Below, in pieces: positions 43,501-52,509 of a DNA stretch of 64,000 bases. Both the position numbers and the translations under genes were made by a program. Source of the stretch: JAEZHK01 sp040768845 (GTDB taxonomy: Bacteria; Bacillota; Clostridia; Christensenellales; Aristaeellaceae). Each line of letters begins with the position of its first letter. Position 1 is the stretch's first letter. Where the stretch lies: the NCBI GenBank assembly GCA_040768845.1, contig JAXGME010000005.1, positions 124,001-188,000 on the forward strand, given 5' to 3'. Under the pieces are notes generated by a model. It was not told the origin of the DNA and did not search any database. It worked only from the letters and a program-made list of their open reading frames with translations.

Positions 43501-44514
43501 GTGCCTACGGTCAAGGACATCGCCGAAATGGCCGGCACATCGCCCAGTACCGTGTCGATTGTGCTGACCGGGAAGGCCAAGCAGCGGCAGATTTCCGCCA
43601 AAACGCAGGAACGCGTCTGGAAGTCCGCCAGGGCCCTGGGCTATCTTCCCAACGTCTCCGCAAGCTCTCTGCGCAGCGGGGCCGATGCCGGTTGCTTCTA
43701 TATCTTGCTTTTCTGGGCGGAGGACTCCCGCATTTCGATGCTGGGCCGCTTTCTCCAGGGGGTTCAGCGGGCGTTTGAAAGCTTTGAACAGCCCTGCGAG
43801 CTCCTGCTCGATCCGTATTTTAACGGCAAGCTGGACGCGGCCATGTCCGAACGGGTATTGTCCCTGTGCCACGGCGCGATCGTCTGCAACGCCGACGAGC
43901 GGGACATGAGCTTTCTGCACTCGGCCCCGCTTCGAAAGCCGGTGGTGCTGTACAACCGCCATTCCAGCCAGTACTCCACCGTCGTGGTGGACGACGCGAA
44001 GATCGGCGTCAAGGCGGCGGACGTGTTCTTGCGCCATCGCCGAAGGGCGGCCGCGGTGCTGACGCTCGACAAGGGGTTTGGCGGGCAGACCGGCCTGCGC
44101 ACCGTATCGTTTGTCAAACGTTGCGAGGAGGTCGGCATCCGGGTTGTGGATGTGCTTTCGGTCGAAAACACGATGCGCGGCGGCTATCAGGGGGTGCTGC
44201 GTTTCGGCGAGGCCGAAGAGGCGCCGGATTGCCTGTTCTGCGCGTCCGATACCATCGCGCTGGGTGCGGTCAAGGGCCTGCAGGAGATGGGCGTGCGCAT
44301 GCCCGACGATCTGGAGCTCATCTCCACGGGCAACGGCGACCAGCAGCAGGAGGAGTTCGCGGTGCCCTCCCTGTCGGTCGTCAACGTTCCGATCGACGAG
44401 ATGGCCGAGCAGTGCATGCGCCTTCTGTACAGGCAGCTCACCTACGAATGCAAGGGCATTGACTCGGTCACGCTTCCCACCACATTCATCGCCCGCGAGA
44501 GCTGTCCCGAATGA
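43501..44514 (+). CDS. LacI-family transcriptional regulator
   Basis: 337 residues from a GTG start after AGGGAGGG. The DNA-binding head is VKDIAEMAGTSPSTVSIVLT with hinge residues PNVSASSLRSG. The effector domain has the usual PBP fold, with ligand-region motifs ASDTIALGAVKGLQ. The HTH tip is altered (SIVLTGKAKQRQISAKT), so the operator preference may be unusual. It lies between the catabolic genes and the FMN-bind/FAD reductase and probably regulates at least one of them. Confidence 0.88.
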   Translation: MPTVKDIAEMAGTSPSTVSIVLTGKAKQRQISAKTQERVWKSARALGYLPNVSASSLRSGADAGCFYILLFWAEDSRISMLGRFLQGVQRAFESFEQPCELLLDPYFNGKLDAAMSERVLSLCHGAIVCNADERDMSFLHSAPLRKPVVLYNRHSSQYSTVVVDDAKIGVKAADVFLRHRRRAAAVLTLDKGFGGQTGLRTVSFVKRCEEVGIRVVDVLSVENTMRGGYQGVLRFGEAEEAPDCLFCASDTIALGAVKGLQEMGVRMPDDLELISTGNGDQQQEEFAVPSLSVVNVPIDEMAEQCMRLLYRQLTYECKGIDSVTLPTTFIARESCPE

Positions 44515-44549
44515 CGGGACGCCGCGCAATTCCCCCGGGGATCGGCCTG

Positions 44550-44578
44550 TTGACAGCCAATCGATAATATGTTATCGT
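44550..44578 (+). promoter_or_regulatory. Promoter and CGATA-N6-TATCG operator of first reductase
   Basis: TTGACA (44550-44555), 17-nt spacer, TATCGT (44573-44578). The palindrome CGATAATATGTTATCG (44562-44577) lies across the spacer and the -10, a repressing position. The same CGATA-N6-TATCG pattern occurs at 58822-58837 before the paralogous reductase. Confidence 0.7.
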
Positions 44579-44624
44579 TTTATCGGAACGCCAGGACAGC
44601 GCCGATTAAGAGGAGGAATAAAGG

Positions 44625-46394
44625 ATGAAAAGGATGCTTGCCATTGCGCTGAGCCTTCTGCTGATGCTAAGCGGCACGGGGGTTTACGCGCAGACGTCGG
44701 CCGGTGCGTATGTGCCCGGCACCTATACCGCGACCGCGCAGGGAAACAATGGTCCCGTCACGGTGACCGTCACCTTTGATGACCAGGCGATCACCGGCGT
44801 GGCGGTGGGCGAACACACGGAAACGCCGGGGATCAGCGATCCGGCGATCGAGCGCATTCCGGCCGCCATCGTGGACGGCCAGACGCTGGCCGTGGACGTC
44901 GTTTCCGGGGCCACCTTTACGTCAAAGGCGATCCTGGAGGCGGTGGAGGACTGCGTCACCCAGGCGGGCGGCGATGCCGCCGCGCTGAAGGCCGCCGCCG
45001 AGGGCGGAGAAGCGGAGAAGACCGCCGCCACCCGGGACGCGCAGGTGCTGGTGGTGGGCGGGGGAATCGCCGGCCTGACGGCCGCCGCGCGCGCCGCGGA
45101 TCAGGGCGCGAAGGTTCTTTTGATCGACAAGATGCCGGCGCTCGGGGGCACGACGATCACCGCCGGCGCTTACTTCCTGTGCGTCGGTTCGTCTTTGCAG
45201 AACCCGAAGGGCATTGACGACAGCATCGACGGCATGATGAACTACTGGCACAAGATCATGGACCAGGGCCCTGCCGACACCGGCTACCCGGACTATGACC
45301 GCGTGCGCAATGTCCTGACCGACAGCGGCAAGACCGTCGACTACCTCGTATCGCTGGGCGTGCCCTTCCTGCCGGAGATCTCCGATCCCTTCGGCGGCAC
45401 ACCGGTGGCGAACGTGGACGGCCGCGGCGCGGGGCTGGTCGCCGCGCTGGAGGCGGCGGTCCGGGCCAAGGGGGTCGAAATCCTGACGGACTGCAAGGCC
45501 GAGAGCCTGATCACCGACGATGCCGGCGCGGTCATCGGCGTGAAGGCGACCACGCCGACCGAGGACATCTCGATCAGCGCCAGGAGCGTCGTGCTGGCCA
45601 CGGGCGGGTTCAGCAGCAACCCCGAGATGGTAAAGGCGTACAGCCCGGAGATCGAGCCGGTGGTGCCGCAGTCCGCGGCCGGCAGCATCGGCGACGGCAT
45701 CCGGATGGCCGAGGCCATCGGGGCCGCGCGCTTTAAGAACTACTGGACGGCGTTCAATTCCGTTTCCCCCAGTGCCGAGTACACCCGCGCCGTGCCCGAA
45801 GCGGCCGCGCTCACGGTGGCGTCGCAGATTCTGGTGAACGCCAAGGGAGAGCGGTTTGTCAACGAGGCCGCCGGCCTGCGCGCCGAGCTGCCCTATCAGA
45901 TGGTCAAGGACGGCGGCTACCCGCATTACGCGCTGTTTGATTCCAGCAATGCGGAATTGGTGCCGGCCCTCGAAGCGGGCCTCGCGCTGGGCGAGGTGTT
46001 CAAGGGCGATGAGGTCGAAGCCCTCGCGGGCGCGATGGGCGTGGATGAAGCGGCGCTCAAGGATACCTTTGACCGCTACAACCAGATGGCCAAGGCCGGC
46101 CTCGACGAGGACTTCGGCAAGCCCGCCGAAAAGCTGGTCGCACTGGAAACCGGCCCCTTCTACGCCGTCCGGTATTATCCCACGACGTTTGGCTCCACGG
46201 GCGGCGTCGTCACCGATGTCGCCACCGGGAACGTGCTGCGCGAGGACGGCACCGGCATCGCCAACCTGTACGCCGCCGGCGAGATGAGCAACCGCGACTT
46301 CTACAACCAGCACTATGTGCTGGCGGCATCCCTCGCGTTCTACTCCACGATGGGCATGCGCGCCGGCGAGGCCGCCGCCGAAAACGCGAAGTAG
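44625..46394 (+). CDS. Exported FMN-bind/FAD fumarate-reductase-like flavoprotein
   Basis: 589-residue reductase. A signal peptide leads to an N-terminal FMN-binding domain with the flavinylation motif DVVSGATFTS, whose threonine is expected to carry covalent FMN added by ApbE. The rest is an FAD domain of the fumarate reductase/succinate dehydrogenase type (VLVVGGGIAGLTAA, then ALGGTTITAGAY). Relatives reduce fumarate, urocanate, cinnamate or other alpha,beta-unsaturated acids outside the membrane, and pass electrons from quinones or extracytoplasmic flavoproteins. No heme motif is present. ApbE is not encoded in the window. The substrate is unknown, and the preceding CoA/ester catabolic genes might supply it. 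Confidence 0.88.
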   Translation: MKRMLAIALSLLLMLSGTGVYAQTSAGAYVPGTYTATAQGNNGPVTVTVTFDDQAITGVAVGEHTETPGISDPAIERIPAAIVDGQTLAVDVVSGATFTSKAILEAVEDCVTQAGGDAAALKAAAEGGEAEKTAATRDAQVLVVGGGIAGLTAAARAADQGAKVLLIDKMPALGGTTITAGAYFLCVGSSLQNPKGIDDSIDGMMNYWHKIMDQGPADTGYPDYDRVRNVLTDSGKTVDYLVSLGVPFLPEISDPFGGTPVANVDGRGAGLVAALEAAVRAKGVEILTDCKAESLITDDAGAVIGVKATTPTEDISISARSVVLATGGFSSNPEMVKAYSPEIEPVVPQSAAGSIGDGIRMAEAIGAARFKNYWTAFNSVSPSAEYTRAVPEAAALTVASQILVNAKGERFVNEAAGLRAELPYQMVKDGGYPHYALFDSSNAELVPALEAGLALGEVFKGDEVEALAGAMGVDEAALKDTFDRYNQMAKAGLDEDFGKPAEKLVALETGPFYAVRYYPTTFGSTGGVVTDVATGNVLREDGTGIANLYAAGEMSNRDFYNQHYVLAASLAFYSTMGMRAGEAAAENAK

Positions 46395-46415
46395 CCAGTA
46401 CCTGCCGCCCAAGGG

Positions 46416-46456
46416 CCGGGGCCGCCGCGACAATGCATCGCGGCGGCCCCGGTTTT
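46416..46456. terminator. Terminator after the first reductase
   Basis: Perfect 15-bp stem CCGGGGCCGCCGCGA and its complement around CAATGCA, then TTTTCTG. Ends the catabolic locus. Confidence 0.9.
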
Positions 46457-46513
46457 CTGCCCGCACTTGTTTTCCGGATGCCTCGCCGATGGGTTCAAGC
46501 GCACGGTGGCCGA

Positions 46514-47077
46514 TTATCTCAGGCGACTGCGGAAAAACCTCCCAATGCGGTTCATGCCAAAGAACATCATGATACTGTCGATGCCGTGGCTGATGAACAG
46601 CAGCGGAATCATGTAACTGATCGTTCCCACGGTCAGCGACGGGTTGAAAAGGAGAATAACGCCAAAGAGGATGCCGACAACGGCAAAGGCCATAATCCAT
46701 CCCCAACCACGAACATCAAGCCCTTTTAACTCAATGGAGCCGATGGCGCGCGTGAGGCCTGCCGCGATCACCCATCCGGAGAATACGAAAGGAATCGCAA
46801 CCAAAAGGGTCTCGAATGCGATAGGCCGGACAATGAGCCATACGCCGAACAACAGCGTTATCAGCCCGCTGGCCAACAGCCATCCCGATCTGAATTCTTT
46901 CTCCTCCGAGAAAAAGTTAATGATGTCCGACAAGCCCGAGAAGATCATTGCGATGCTGATAAAGACAGCCAGGCCAACGTAGTTTTCAACCGGCGTCGCA
47001 AACATCGTGCAGCCCAAAACAATCAGCAGAACACCGGACACGAGCAACAGCCACTTGATGGCTTTTAAAGACTTCAT
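46514..47077 (-). CDS. HdeD-family (DUF308) membrane protein
   Basis: 187 residues with six predicted transmembrane helices. The start MKSLKAIKWLLLVSGVLL and the later GWLLASGLITLLFGVWLI segment are typical of HdeD/DUF308 repeats. HdeD is linked to acid resistance in E. coli; its role in Firmicutes is not known. ATG 47077 follows GGAGGTGGAG. It is the first gene of a visibly less GC-rich block. Confidence 0.82.
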   Translation of the reverse strand: MKSLKAIKWLLLVSGVLLIVLGCTMFATPVENYVGLAVFISIAMIFSGLSDIINFFSEEKEFRSGWLLASGLITLLFGVWLIVRPIAFETLLVAIPFVFSGWVIAAGLTRAIGSIELKGLDVRGWGWIMAFAVVGILFGVILLFNPSLTVGTISYMIPLLFISHGIDSIMMFFGMNRIGRFFRSRLR

Positions 47078-47114
47078 TATCTCCACCTCCAATTTCCACA
47101 TTCATTCCAATCGA

Positions 47115-47143
47115 ATTGTATCACGGGAAGCCATTTAGCGCAA
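47115..47143 (-). promoter_or_regulatory. Promoter of the HdeD-family gene
   Basis: Minus strand: TTGCGC (47143-47138), 17-nt spacer, TACAAT (47120-47115). Between this and ohyA (47144-47250) I see only GC-rich imperfect hairpins. Confidence 0.65.
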
Positions 47144-47250
47144 CGAAAACTTAATATTGCTCGCGGCCGGTATTTTGGCGGCTGGCCGGGCGCCGCCCGA
47201 CCCAAAGCCCCCGGCTCCGCTGCGGCTCCGGCCGGGAGATCCCGGGCCTG

Positions 47251-49026
47251 TCAGATAACGCCGTGCTCCTTCAACAACTTCTCGATGTCCGTTCCCCGGA
47301 TTTTCAGCAGCAGGCCCCTGACCGCAAGCCTTTCGAGCAGGTCGGCCTTCATCTCCGTAATTTTCTTCCCATCCCGCAGCTGGACGGTGGCATTCAGAAG
47401 ATCGCGAACGTCATATGTGCTGCCCCAGACCTCCGGGACGCCGCGGTCGATGTTCAGCAGTGTATAGACCGCCTCCATGCCGGTGCGGACGGAGTATTCC
47501 GTCGTAAAAATGGTATCTCGCACCGTCTCCGCGAACTGCCCGAGGAAAGCAAAGTTCACAGCGCCCTTGGGCACGACATCCGGTCGGTCTCCCGCCGCGC
47601 GCGGCATGAAGAACGTCGTAATATACGGCATCATGCACGGGATGGTGTTGGCGCTGTCAGCCGCGAGCGTGGGAATCTCACTTTCCGGCACCCCAATGTG
47701 GTACAGCCACTCCATGCAAATCTCTTTGCCGGTACAGTCGCGCATTGGCTTCTTTACGTAGTTGCCGGGCTTGTCGCTGAACAGGCCATAGATCCAGCCC
47801 ACCAGCTGATCCTTAGGCTGGCTGCGGAATTGCGGCTGGCGGTTAAATGTCCAGCTCAGCATCCAATTCGAGTCCATCGCGGTCACAATGCCTCCGGTTA
47901 CGACCTTTCCGGAAAACGGATCACGCTGGCAGATCTTTTGAATGTAGGGCGGAATCGCTCCGTCCAGGGTGGTCACGGTCGCGCTCATCCAGTTGCTCTT
48001 TTCGGGGTCGCCACAGAATTTTTCCGGGTTTCCAAACGACGGATCCTGCGCCGCGATTTTGCGCCACATATCCCATCCGCCGCCCTCCTTAATTTCGGGA
48101 TCGAACTTCGCCGGCGTATCCTGGCTTCCGAGACTGGAGTTTTCGACGCATCCTCCGTTCGTCATAAAGACGAGATCATTCTCCGTCAGGTCAATGCGGT
48201 CCTCCTCGCCCCCCCTTCGGATGATTATCCGCCGCGCAACCTTCTTGCACGGCTGAATGTCAAATTCCACGTTGATTACCTTGGTGTTGAAGTGGAATTG
48301 TACGCCGAAAGACTCGAGGTACTTGATCATCGGCAGGATCATCGACTCGTATTGGTTGTACTTTGTGAACCGGAGTGCGGTGAAATCCGGCAATCCACCC
48401 ACATGGTGGATGAAGCGCCTTATGTAGAGCTTCATTTCGAGCGCGCTGTGCCAGTTTTCAAAGGCGAACATCGTCCGCCAGTACATCCAGAAGTTTGAAT
48501 TCAACACGTCGTCGCTGAAGCATTCGTCAATGCGCTTGTCGTACAGCGCTTCGTCAGGCGTGAAGAATAGAGCCATGATTTCCATGGCGCCCTTGTCGGA
48601 AAGACCGAATTTCTTGTCCGTATGGGCGTCCTTTCCACACTCGACGGTTGCGCGCATGAGAGAATAGTTGGGGTCTCTCTTGTTCAGCCAATAGTATTCG
48701 TCCAGGACGCTGACGCCCTCGGTTTCGATAGAGGGAACCGACCGGAACAGGTCCCACATACATTCGAAATGATTGTCCATCTCGCGCCCGCCGCGCATGA
48801 CGTACCCGAGATTTTCGTACAGGTACCCGTCGCAAGCGCCGCCCGGAATCGGATCCTTTTCAAGGATGTGCACATGCTCGCCCTTCATCTGCCCATCGCG
48901 CACGAGGAAACACGCGGCGGAAAGTGCCGCAAGGCCGGAACCGACGATGTAGGCGGACTTGTGATCCACGCCCTCCGGCTTGACAGGGCGGGCAAACGCT
49001 TCATAATTGCCGCTGGAATAATACAT
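47251..49026 (-). CDS. ohyA: Oleate hydratase
   Basis: FAD enzyme that adds water to the cis-9 double bond of oleate to give 10-hydroxystearate, detoxifying unsaturated fatty acids. The 591-residue protein has the FAD motif AYIVGSGLAALSAACFL, the GGREMDNHFECMWDL loop characteristic of the family, and conserved late segments (WTFNRQPQFRSQPKDQL and VNFAFLGQFAE). Start ATG 49026, 8 bases after GGAGG. It lies downstream of tetR and is separated from it by a terminator and its own promoter. Codon and base use are less GC-rich than the flanking genes, consistent with acquisition. Confidence 0.94.
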   Translation of the reverse strand: MYYSSGNYEAFARPVKPEGVDHKSAYIVGSGLAALSAACFLVRDGQMKGEHVHILEKDPIPGGACDGYLYENLGYVMRGGREMDNHFECMWDLFRSVPSIETEGVSVLDEYYWLNKRDPNYSLMRATVECGKDAHTDKKFGLSDKGAMEIMALFFTPDEALYDKRIDECFSDDVLNSNFWMYWRTMFAFENWHSALEMKLYIRRFIHHVGGLPDFTALRFTKYNQYESMILPMIKYLESFGVQFHFNTKVINVEFDIQPCKKVARRIIIRRGGEEDRIDLTENDLVFMTNGGCVENSSLGSQDTPAKFDPEIKEGGGWDMWRKIAAQDPSFGNPEKFCGDPEKSNWMSATVTTLDGAIPPYIQKICQRDPFSGKVVTGGIVTAMDSNWMLSWTFNRQPQFRSQPKDQLVGWIYGLFSDKPGNYVKKPMRDCTGKEICMEWLYHIGVPESEIPTLAADSANTIPCMMPYITTFFMPRAAGDRPDVVPKGAVNFAFLGQFAETVRDTIFTTEYSVRTGMEAVYTLLNIDRGVPEVWGSTYDVRDLLNATVQLRDGKKITEMKADLLERLAVRGLLLKIRGTDIEKLLKEHGVI

Positions 49027-49061
49027 GTTCATAGCCTCCATTCATGATTTGGTCTGCCTGT

Positions 49062-49090
49062 ATTCTATCAACGGCGCATATTTCAGACAA
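49062..49090 (-). promoter_or_regulatory. Promoter of ohyA
   Basis: Minus strand: TTGTCT (49090-49085), 17-nt spacer, TAGAAT (49067-49062). Confidence 0.65.
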
Positions 49091-49098
49091 TAAACAAA

Positions 49099-49135
49099 CC
49101 TGGAGCGCTGATTAATATTTAATCAAAGCTCCAGG
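49099..49135 (-). terminator. Terminator of tetR with AT palindrome inside
   Basis: Outer arms CCTGGAGC/GCTCCAGG plus inner arms TGATTAA/TTAATCA around TAT, followed on the minus strand by TTTGTTTATTG. Good intrinsic terminator shape. The inner AT-rich palindrome (49109-49125) lies just upstream of the ohyA -35 and could double as a TetR binding site. Confidence 0.75.
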
Positions 49136-49169
49136 ATTGATAAGAAATGAATCATCTCCGTGCGAAGGA

Positions 49170-49733
49170 TCAATGCGGGTCTGTGCGGAATGCCTCCAGC
49201 GCCCGAGAAATACTCCCGTGCGTCAGCGTCCCCAGGCGGTTGACGATTTGGCGGGGGTCTTCCTTCATATCGCTCTTGATCCAGTCCAGCACCAGCCCGA
49301 CAAAACCAAACTTATAAAAATCAGCGATAAAATGCTTATCATCGTCGCGCACGTTTACTCCGACAGCCTTTTCGTTGACTACGCCAATGAGCAGATTGTA
49401 TGTCAGCTTATAGAGATAGTTTTCGACATGCTCCCGGCTGATCGAGCGATATACGCTCGAGATGAACGGCTTGTTTTCAAGCACCGCTTCAAAAATCTGC
49501 ATAAAACCCTGCTGCCAGGTATCGTATGTCTTTTTGCCTTCCAGCGCGCGGGCGGCATCCTCCACACACGACCACTCAATCAGATCGTAGATATCTTTAA
49601 AGTGGTAGTAAAATGTCATGCGGTTGACGCCGCAATCCTCGGTGATGTCGGCAATCGTGATCTTGTCCAGCGGCTTTTGCCGCAAGAGGTTCTTGAGAGA
49701 AGCCTCTATGGCCCGTTTTGTGATCTGCGACAT
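49170..49733 (-). CDS. TetR-family regulator
   Basis: 187 residues. N-terminal TetR helix-turn-helix (ITIADITEDCGVNRMTFYYHFKD, shortened here) and a C-terminal domain like those of DhaS/FabR-type regulators. Divergence of function is unknown; immediate proximity to oleate hydratase makes it the likely sensor of unsaturated fatty acids. Confidence 0.85.
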   Translation of the reverse strand: MSQITKRAIEASLKNLLRQKPLDKITIADITEDCGVNRMTFYYHFKDIYDLIEWSCVEDAARALEGKKTYDTWQQGFMQIFEAVLENKPFISSVYRSISREHVENYLYKLTYNLLIGVVNEKAVGVNVRDDDKHFIADFYKFGFVGLVLDWIKSDMKEDPRQIVNRLGTLTHGSISRALEAFRTDPH

Positions 49734-49800
49734 CCCGCCACCCCCGTTCCGCGCCCCCCGTTTTTTCAGTTTCTATTTCCCGCGCTGACTGCCGCGCACC

Positions 49801-49829
49801 ATTATATCCAATAAATATATTCTTTATAT
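49801..49829 (-). promoter_or_regulatory. tetR promoter with palindrome in the spacer
   Basis: Minus-strand TATAAT (49806-49801) and a poor -35 (ATATAA, 49829-49824) 17 bases apart. The spacer holds ATAAATATATTCTTTAT (49811-49827), with 5-bp arms, an expected site for TetR autorepression. Confidence 0.5.
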
Positions 49830-50129
49830 AAGGAAGAGAATCCTGCAAACGGAGGGATGTATTTCAGCGATGCTTCCGTCGTGCTTGATTTTGAGCTTAG
49901 TGTATCCGTTTTGTTTTGGGTAAAGGGCCAGCCGCCGCCCATAGAGATGGCGCCGGGGCATTTATTGCGTGCCCCTTGAAGGCAAGCCCCCTGCCCGCGC
50001 CGCGCGCCACTTCCCGGCGCTTGGCATTCGCACGCTGGTGGCCGCCTTTTGTACCACGCTTTCCTCAAGGCCTGACTTTTTGTTGGCAGGCTTATCGGCG
50101 GGCTCGGCGCCTTCCGTACGGCTCCGCGC
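49830..50129. other. Intergenic region without a recognisable gene
   Basis: About 300 bases between the tetR promoter and the glycosyltransferase stop. It includes a small GGGGCA/TGCCCC hairpin (49955-49975) and no ribosome-binding site followed by a plausible frame. I see no repeat or RNA motif. Confidence 0.6.
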
Positions 50130-52268
50130 TCAGCCCGCGGCCGCGGCTTCCGCGGCATCGGCGACCTGATAGGTATCCACGTAAATATTTCCCTCCGAGG
50201 ACTGCATGTAGACCGCAAACGGGCCGCCCGCGGCCGTATCGAATTCCGCTTCAACCCAGGTCAGGGAATTTCCCGGCGTAAAGGAGAAGGTCTGCCCATC
50301 CTGGGTGTACAATGTCAGCGTGGCGGCGGGCACGCCCGCGCGCACTTTCAGATAGAGCCTGATCCTTCCGCCGGATACGAGCGCCGAATCATAGAGGAGA
50401 AAGCGGCTGCCTTCCTGCACCCAGCCTTCGTTAAGACCATAGACCAGGCTGTGAAGCCAGGGTTGTCCGGAAGACACCGGAATGTAAGCATAGAGCTGAT
50501 CGGATGAATAAATTCCCTGCGCGGAATTGTAAACAGCCGTGTATGCAAGCAGACTGGTGTCAAAGATCATGTATTTTCCCAACGGATAGGAATACGTCGG
50601 AACGGAATTTACATATGTCCCCATGGGAGAGGGGAGCACTTCATCGATTGAGCCGTCGGCGCGCGTCTGGGCTAAAAGCGATTCAAACGTGACGACGGGG
50701 ATTTCGCAGCGGGATTGAATGTCAATCGCGACCGATTTGGCCCACTCCTCCTGACCCGACGGACAAACCATCCAGGCGTCCTTGCCCGTCGCCAGGACCA
50801 TTTCCTTGGCGTCGTCCAAGTATCCGTCCTGGTAGGAATTGCTGTCGCGCGCATACGAGGCATATTGGTTCAGGCAGAGTCCGGCGATGATGACGGCGAT
50901 CATCGCGGCGCGAATCCGCTTTACGTATCCTTTTGAAACGGCCAAAGCGCTGATGGGCAGGAGAACGGCGAGAAGTGCGGGAAGGTACATCTCTATTCCG
51001 TTCCACGCGCCCGATTTCAAATGGAGCAGGGAGAGCATCATTGAATCAACCGCGTAGACGCGCGCAGATTCAAACGCCGAGGTGTCATAATATGCCAGAC
51101 CGACCGCCAAAAATGCGAGGCAGGCGATGCCCGCCTTGCGGATATCCAGATTTTTTGCGGACGCTGAAAACAGATACATCAGCATGATGGGGAAGAATAC
51201 CGCCGTGTAGCGCACGTGCACGCGCAGGGGCGGGCCGTTTGAAACCACTTCGTCCACGTAGATTACATACACAGTGCACAGCCAGAACAGCACGAGCGAG
51301 AGAAGGATCGTCAGCACCAGCATCCGCTCTTTTGTTTCCGCTTTGCGCCATATCGATATAAGCACAATGGGCGGCAAGACAAAAAATGCGATCAGGTGGT
51401 AGTGTGTGTAGATCAGCATGCCCTTGAGCGTCAAAAGGAGATGGTCAAGGGTAAACGACTGTGTTTGCGCGTCATAATGGGTTTTTCCGAGCGGATCCAT
51501 ATTCAGCGCTTTCAGGAGGCCCAGGAACAAAAGGAGGCAAACGGCGATGGCGCCCGCAAACCAGATCAGCTTTCCAAGCATGCGCCGGTCCTTTCCAAGG
51601 AGCGCGTACAGGCCCACGGAAAAGAAACATGCCGCGCCCAATAGCGCGTAAACCGGCTTTATCGCATAAAGGAGAAAACAGAAGACTCCGCTCCGGATCC
51701 AGTACAGCGTCTTCTCCGGGTTTTCAACCATTTCGATAAGAAACAAGAAAGTCAGAAATACCATAGGGTATGTAAGACTTTCGGTCATGATATTTTTGGT
51801 CAGCACCGTATCGGGAAGGAGGAGGGACAGAATCGCGATCAAAAGCGCGCTGCGCCTGTCCCGCGTGACTTTTACGCCGGCGGCATAGATCGGGAAGATC
51901 ATGGAGTGCATCAAAAAAACGTTCACAATCTGCATTGTCCGAAAAACGTTGATTCCTTCGGGCAGCAGGTAAAGCGGGGAAAGGAGCAGCGGGTACAGGA
52001 TGTAGCGGTATACAACGGGCTGGTTTCGTATGAGCACCTGCTGGGAGAGCAGGGATTTCGCGATGTGCATGTACCGCATTTCATCATTGAAGATGAAGGG
52101 CAGTTCTCCCGCCGAAAATACCAGCGGAATGCGGATCAGAACGGACAGCGCATAAACCATCAGCAGAAAAAGATAGGGACGGCGAAGGATCTGCGCCTTG
52201 GCGGCGGACCATGCGGCACTTCCGCTTGCCGGGGTTTCTTCTATCCGCGGATACGCATTTTCATTCAT
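50130..52268 (-). CDS. GT-C-type membrane glycosyltransferase
   Basis: 712-residue protein with about 11-12 transmembrane helices in the first 480 residues and a soluble C-terminal domain of about 230 residues, probably outside the membrane. The first large loop contains FNDEMRYMHIAKSLL, where the Asp-Glu pair and the downstream helix match the catalytic loop of GT-C enzymes (GT39/GT83-like). Such enzymes take sugars from polyprenyl phosphate. ATG 52268 follows GAGAGG. It lies downstream of the collagen-like gene, separated by a strong terminator. Confidence 0.75.
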   Translation of the reverse strand: MNENAYPRIEETPASGSAAWSAAKAQILRRPYLFLLMVYALSVLIRIPLVFSAGELPFIFNDEMRYMHIAKSLLSQQVLIRNQPVVYRYILYPLLLSPLYLLPEGINVFRTMQIVNVFLMHSMIFPIYAAGVKVTRDRRSALLIAILSLLLPDTVLTKNIMTESLTYPMVFLTFLFLIEMVENPEKTLYWIRSGVFCFLLYAIKPVYALLGAACFFSVGLYALLGKDRRMLGKLIWFAGAIAVCLLLFLGLLKALNMDPLGKTHYDAQTQSFTLDHLLLTLKGMLIYTHYHLIAFFVLPPIVLISIWRKAETKERMLVLTILLSLVLFWLCTVYVIYVDEVVSNGPPLRVHVRYTAVFFPIMLMYLFSASAKNLDIRKAGIACLAFLAVGLAYYDTSAFESARVYAVDSMMLSLLHLKSGAWNGIEMYLPALLAVLLPISALAVSKGYVKRIRAAMIAVIIAGLCLNQYASYARDSNSYQDGYLDDAKEMVLATGKDAWMVCPSGQEEWAKSVAIDIQSRCEIPVVTFESLLAQTRADGSIDEVLPSPMGTYVNSVPTYSYPLGKYMIFDTSLLAYTAVYNSAQGIYSSDQLYAYIPVSSGQPWLHSLVYGLNEGWVQEGSRFLLYDSALVSGGRIRLYLKVRAGVPAATLTLYTQDGQTFSFTPGNSLTWVEAEFDTAAGGPFAVYMQSSEGNIYVDTYQVADAAEAAAAG

Positions 52269-52345
52269 TCGCTGTTCATCCTCTCGTTTGTAAAGGATTA
52301 AAGTTTTTGCGCCAGCGGTCCGGCAAGCCCCGCAAATGATGCCTG

Positions 52346-52385
52346 AAAGAATGCTGGCTCGTTGCGAAATGAGCCAGCATTCTTT
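52346..52385 (-). terminator. Terminator of the collagen-like gene
   Basis: Perfect 15-bp stem AAAGAATGCTGGCTC/GAGCCAGCATTCTTT with a 10-nt loop, followed on the minus strand by CAGGC; T residues are inside the stem. It could work from either side. Confidence 0.75.
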
Positions 52386-52509
52386 GCTGTTCGACGGACT
52401 CCCGCATGGGCGATGATTCGCGCAACCACGCGGGCCCAATTCGATATTGGACGATAACCCGTCAGCCATCCGCGGGTGAAGGCCTGATAGGCCCGGGGGT
52501 TCCGGTTTA

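Noticed and set aside
48622..49047. Plus-strand frame opposite the start of oleate hydratase
   Set aside because: Antisense shadow of ohyA; it has no ribosome-binding site and ends in the ohyA upstream region.
49916..50281. Small plus-strand gene downstream of tetR
   Set aside because: It overlaps the end of the glycosyltransferase gene in antisense, has no start signal and has a Pro-Arg-rich composition typical of noncoding GC-rich DNA.
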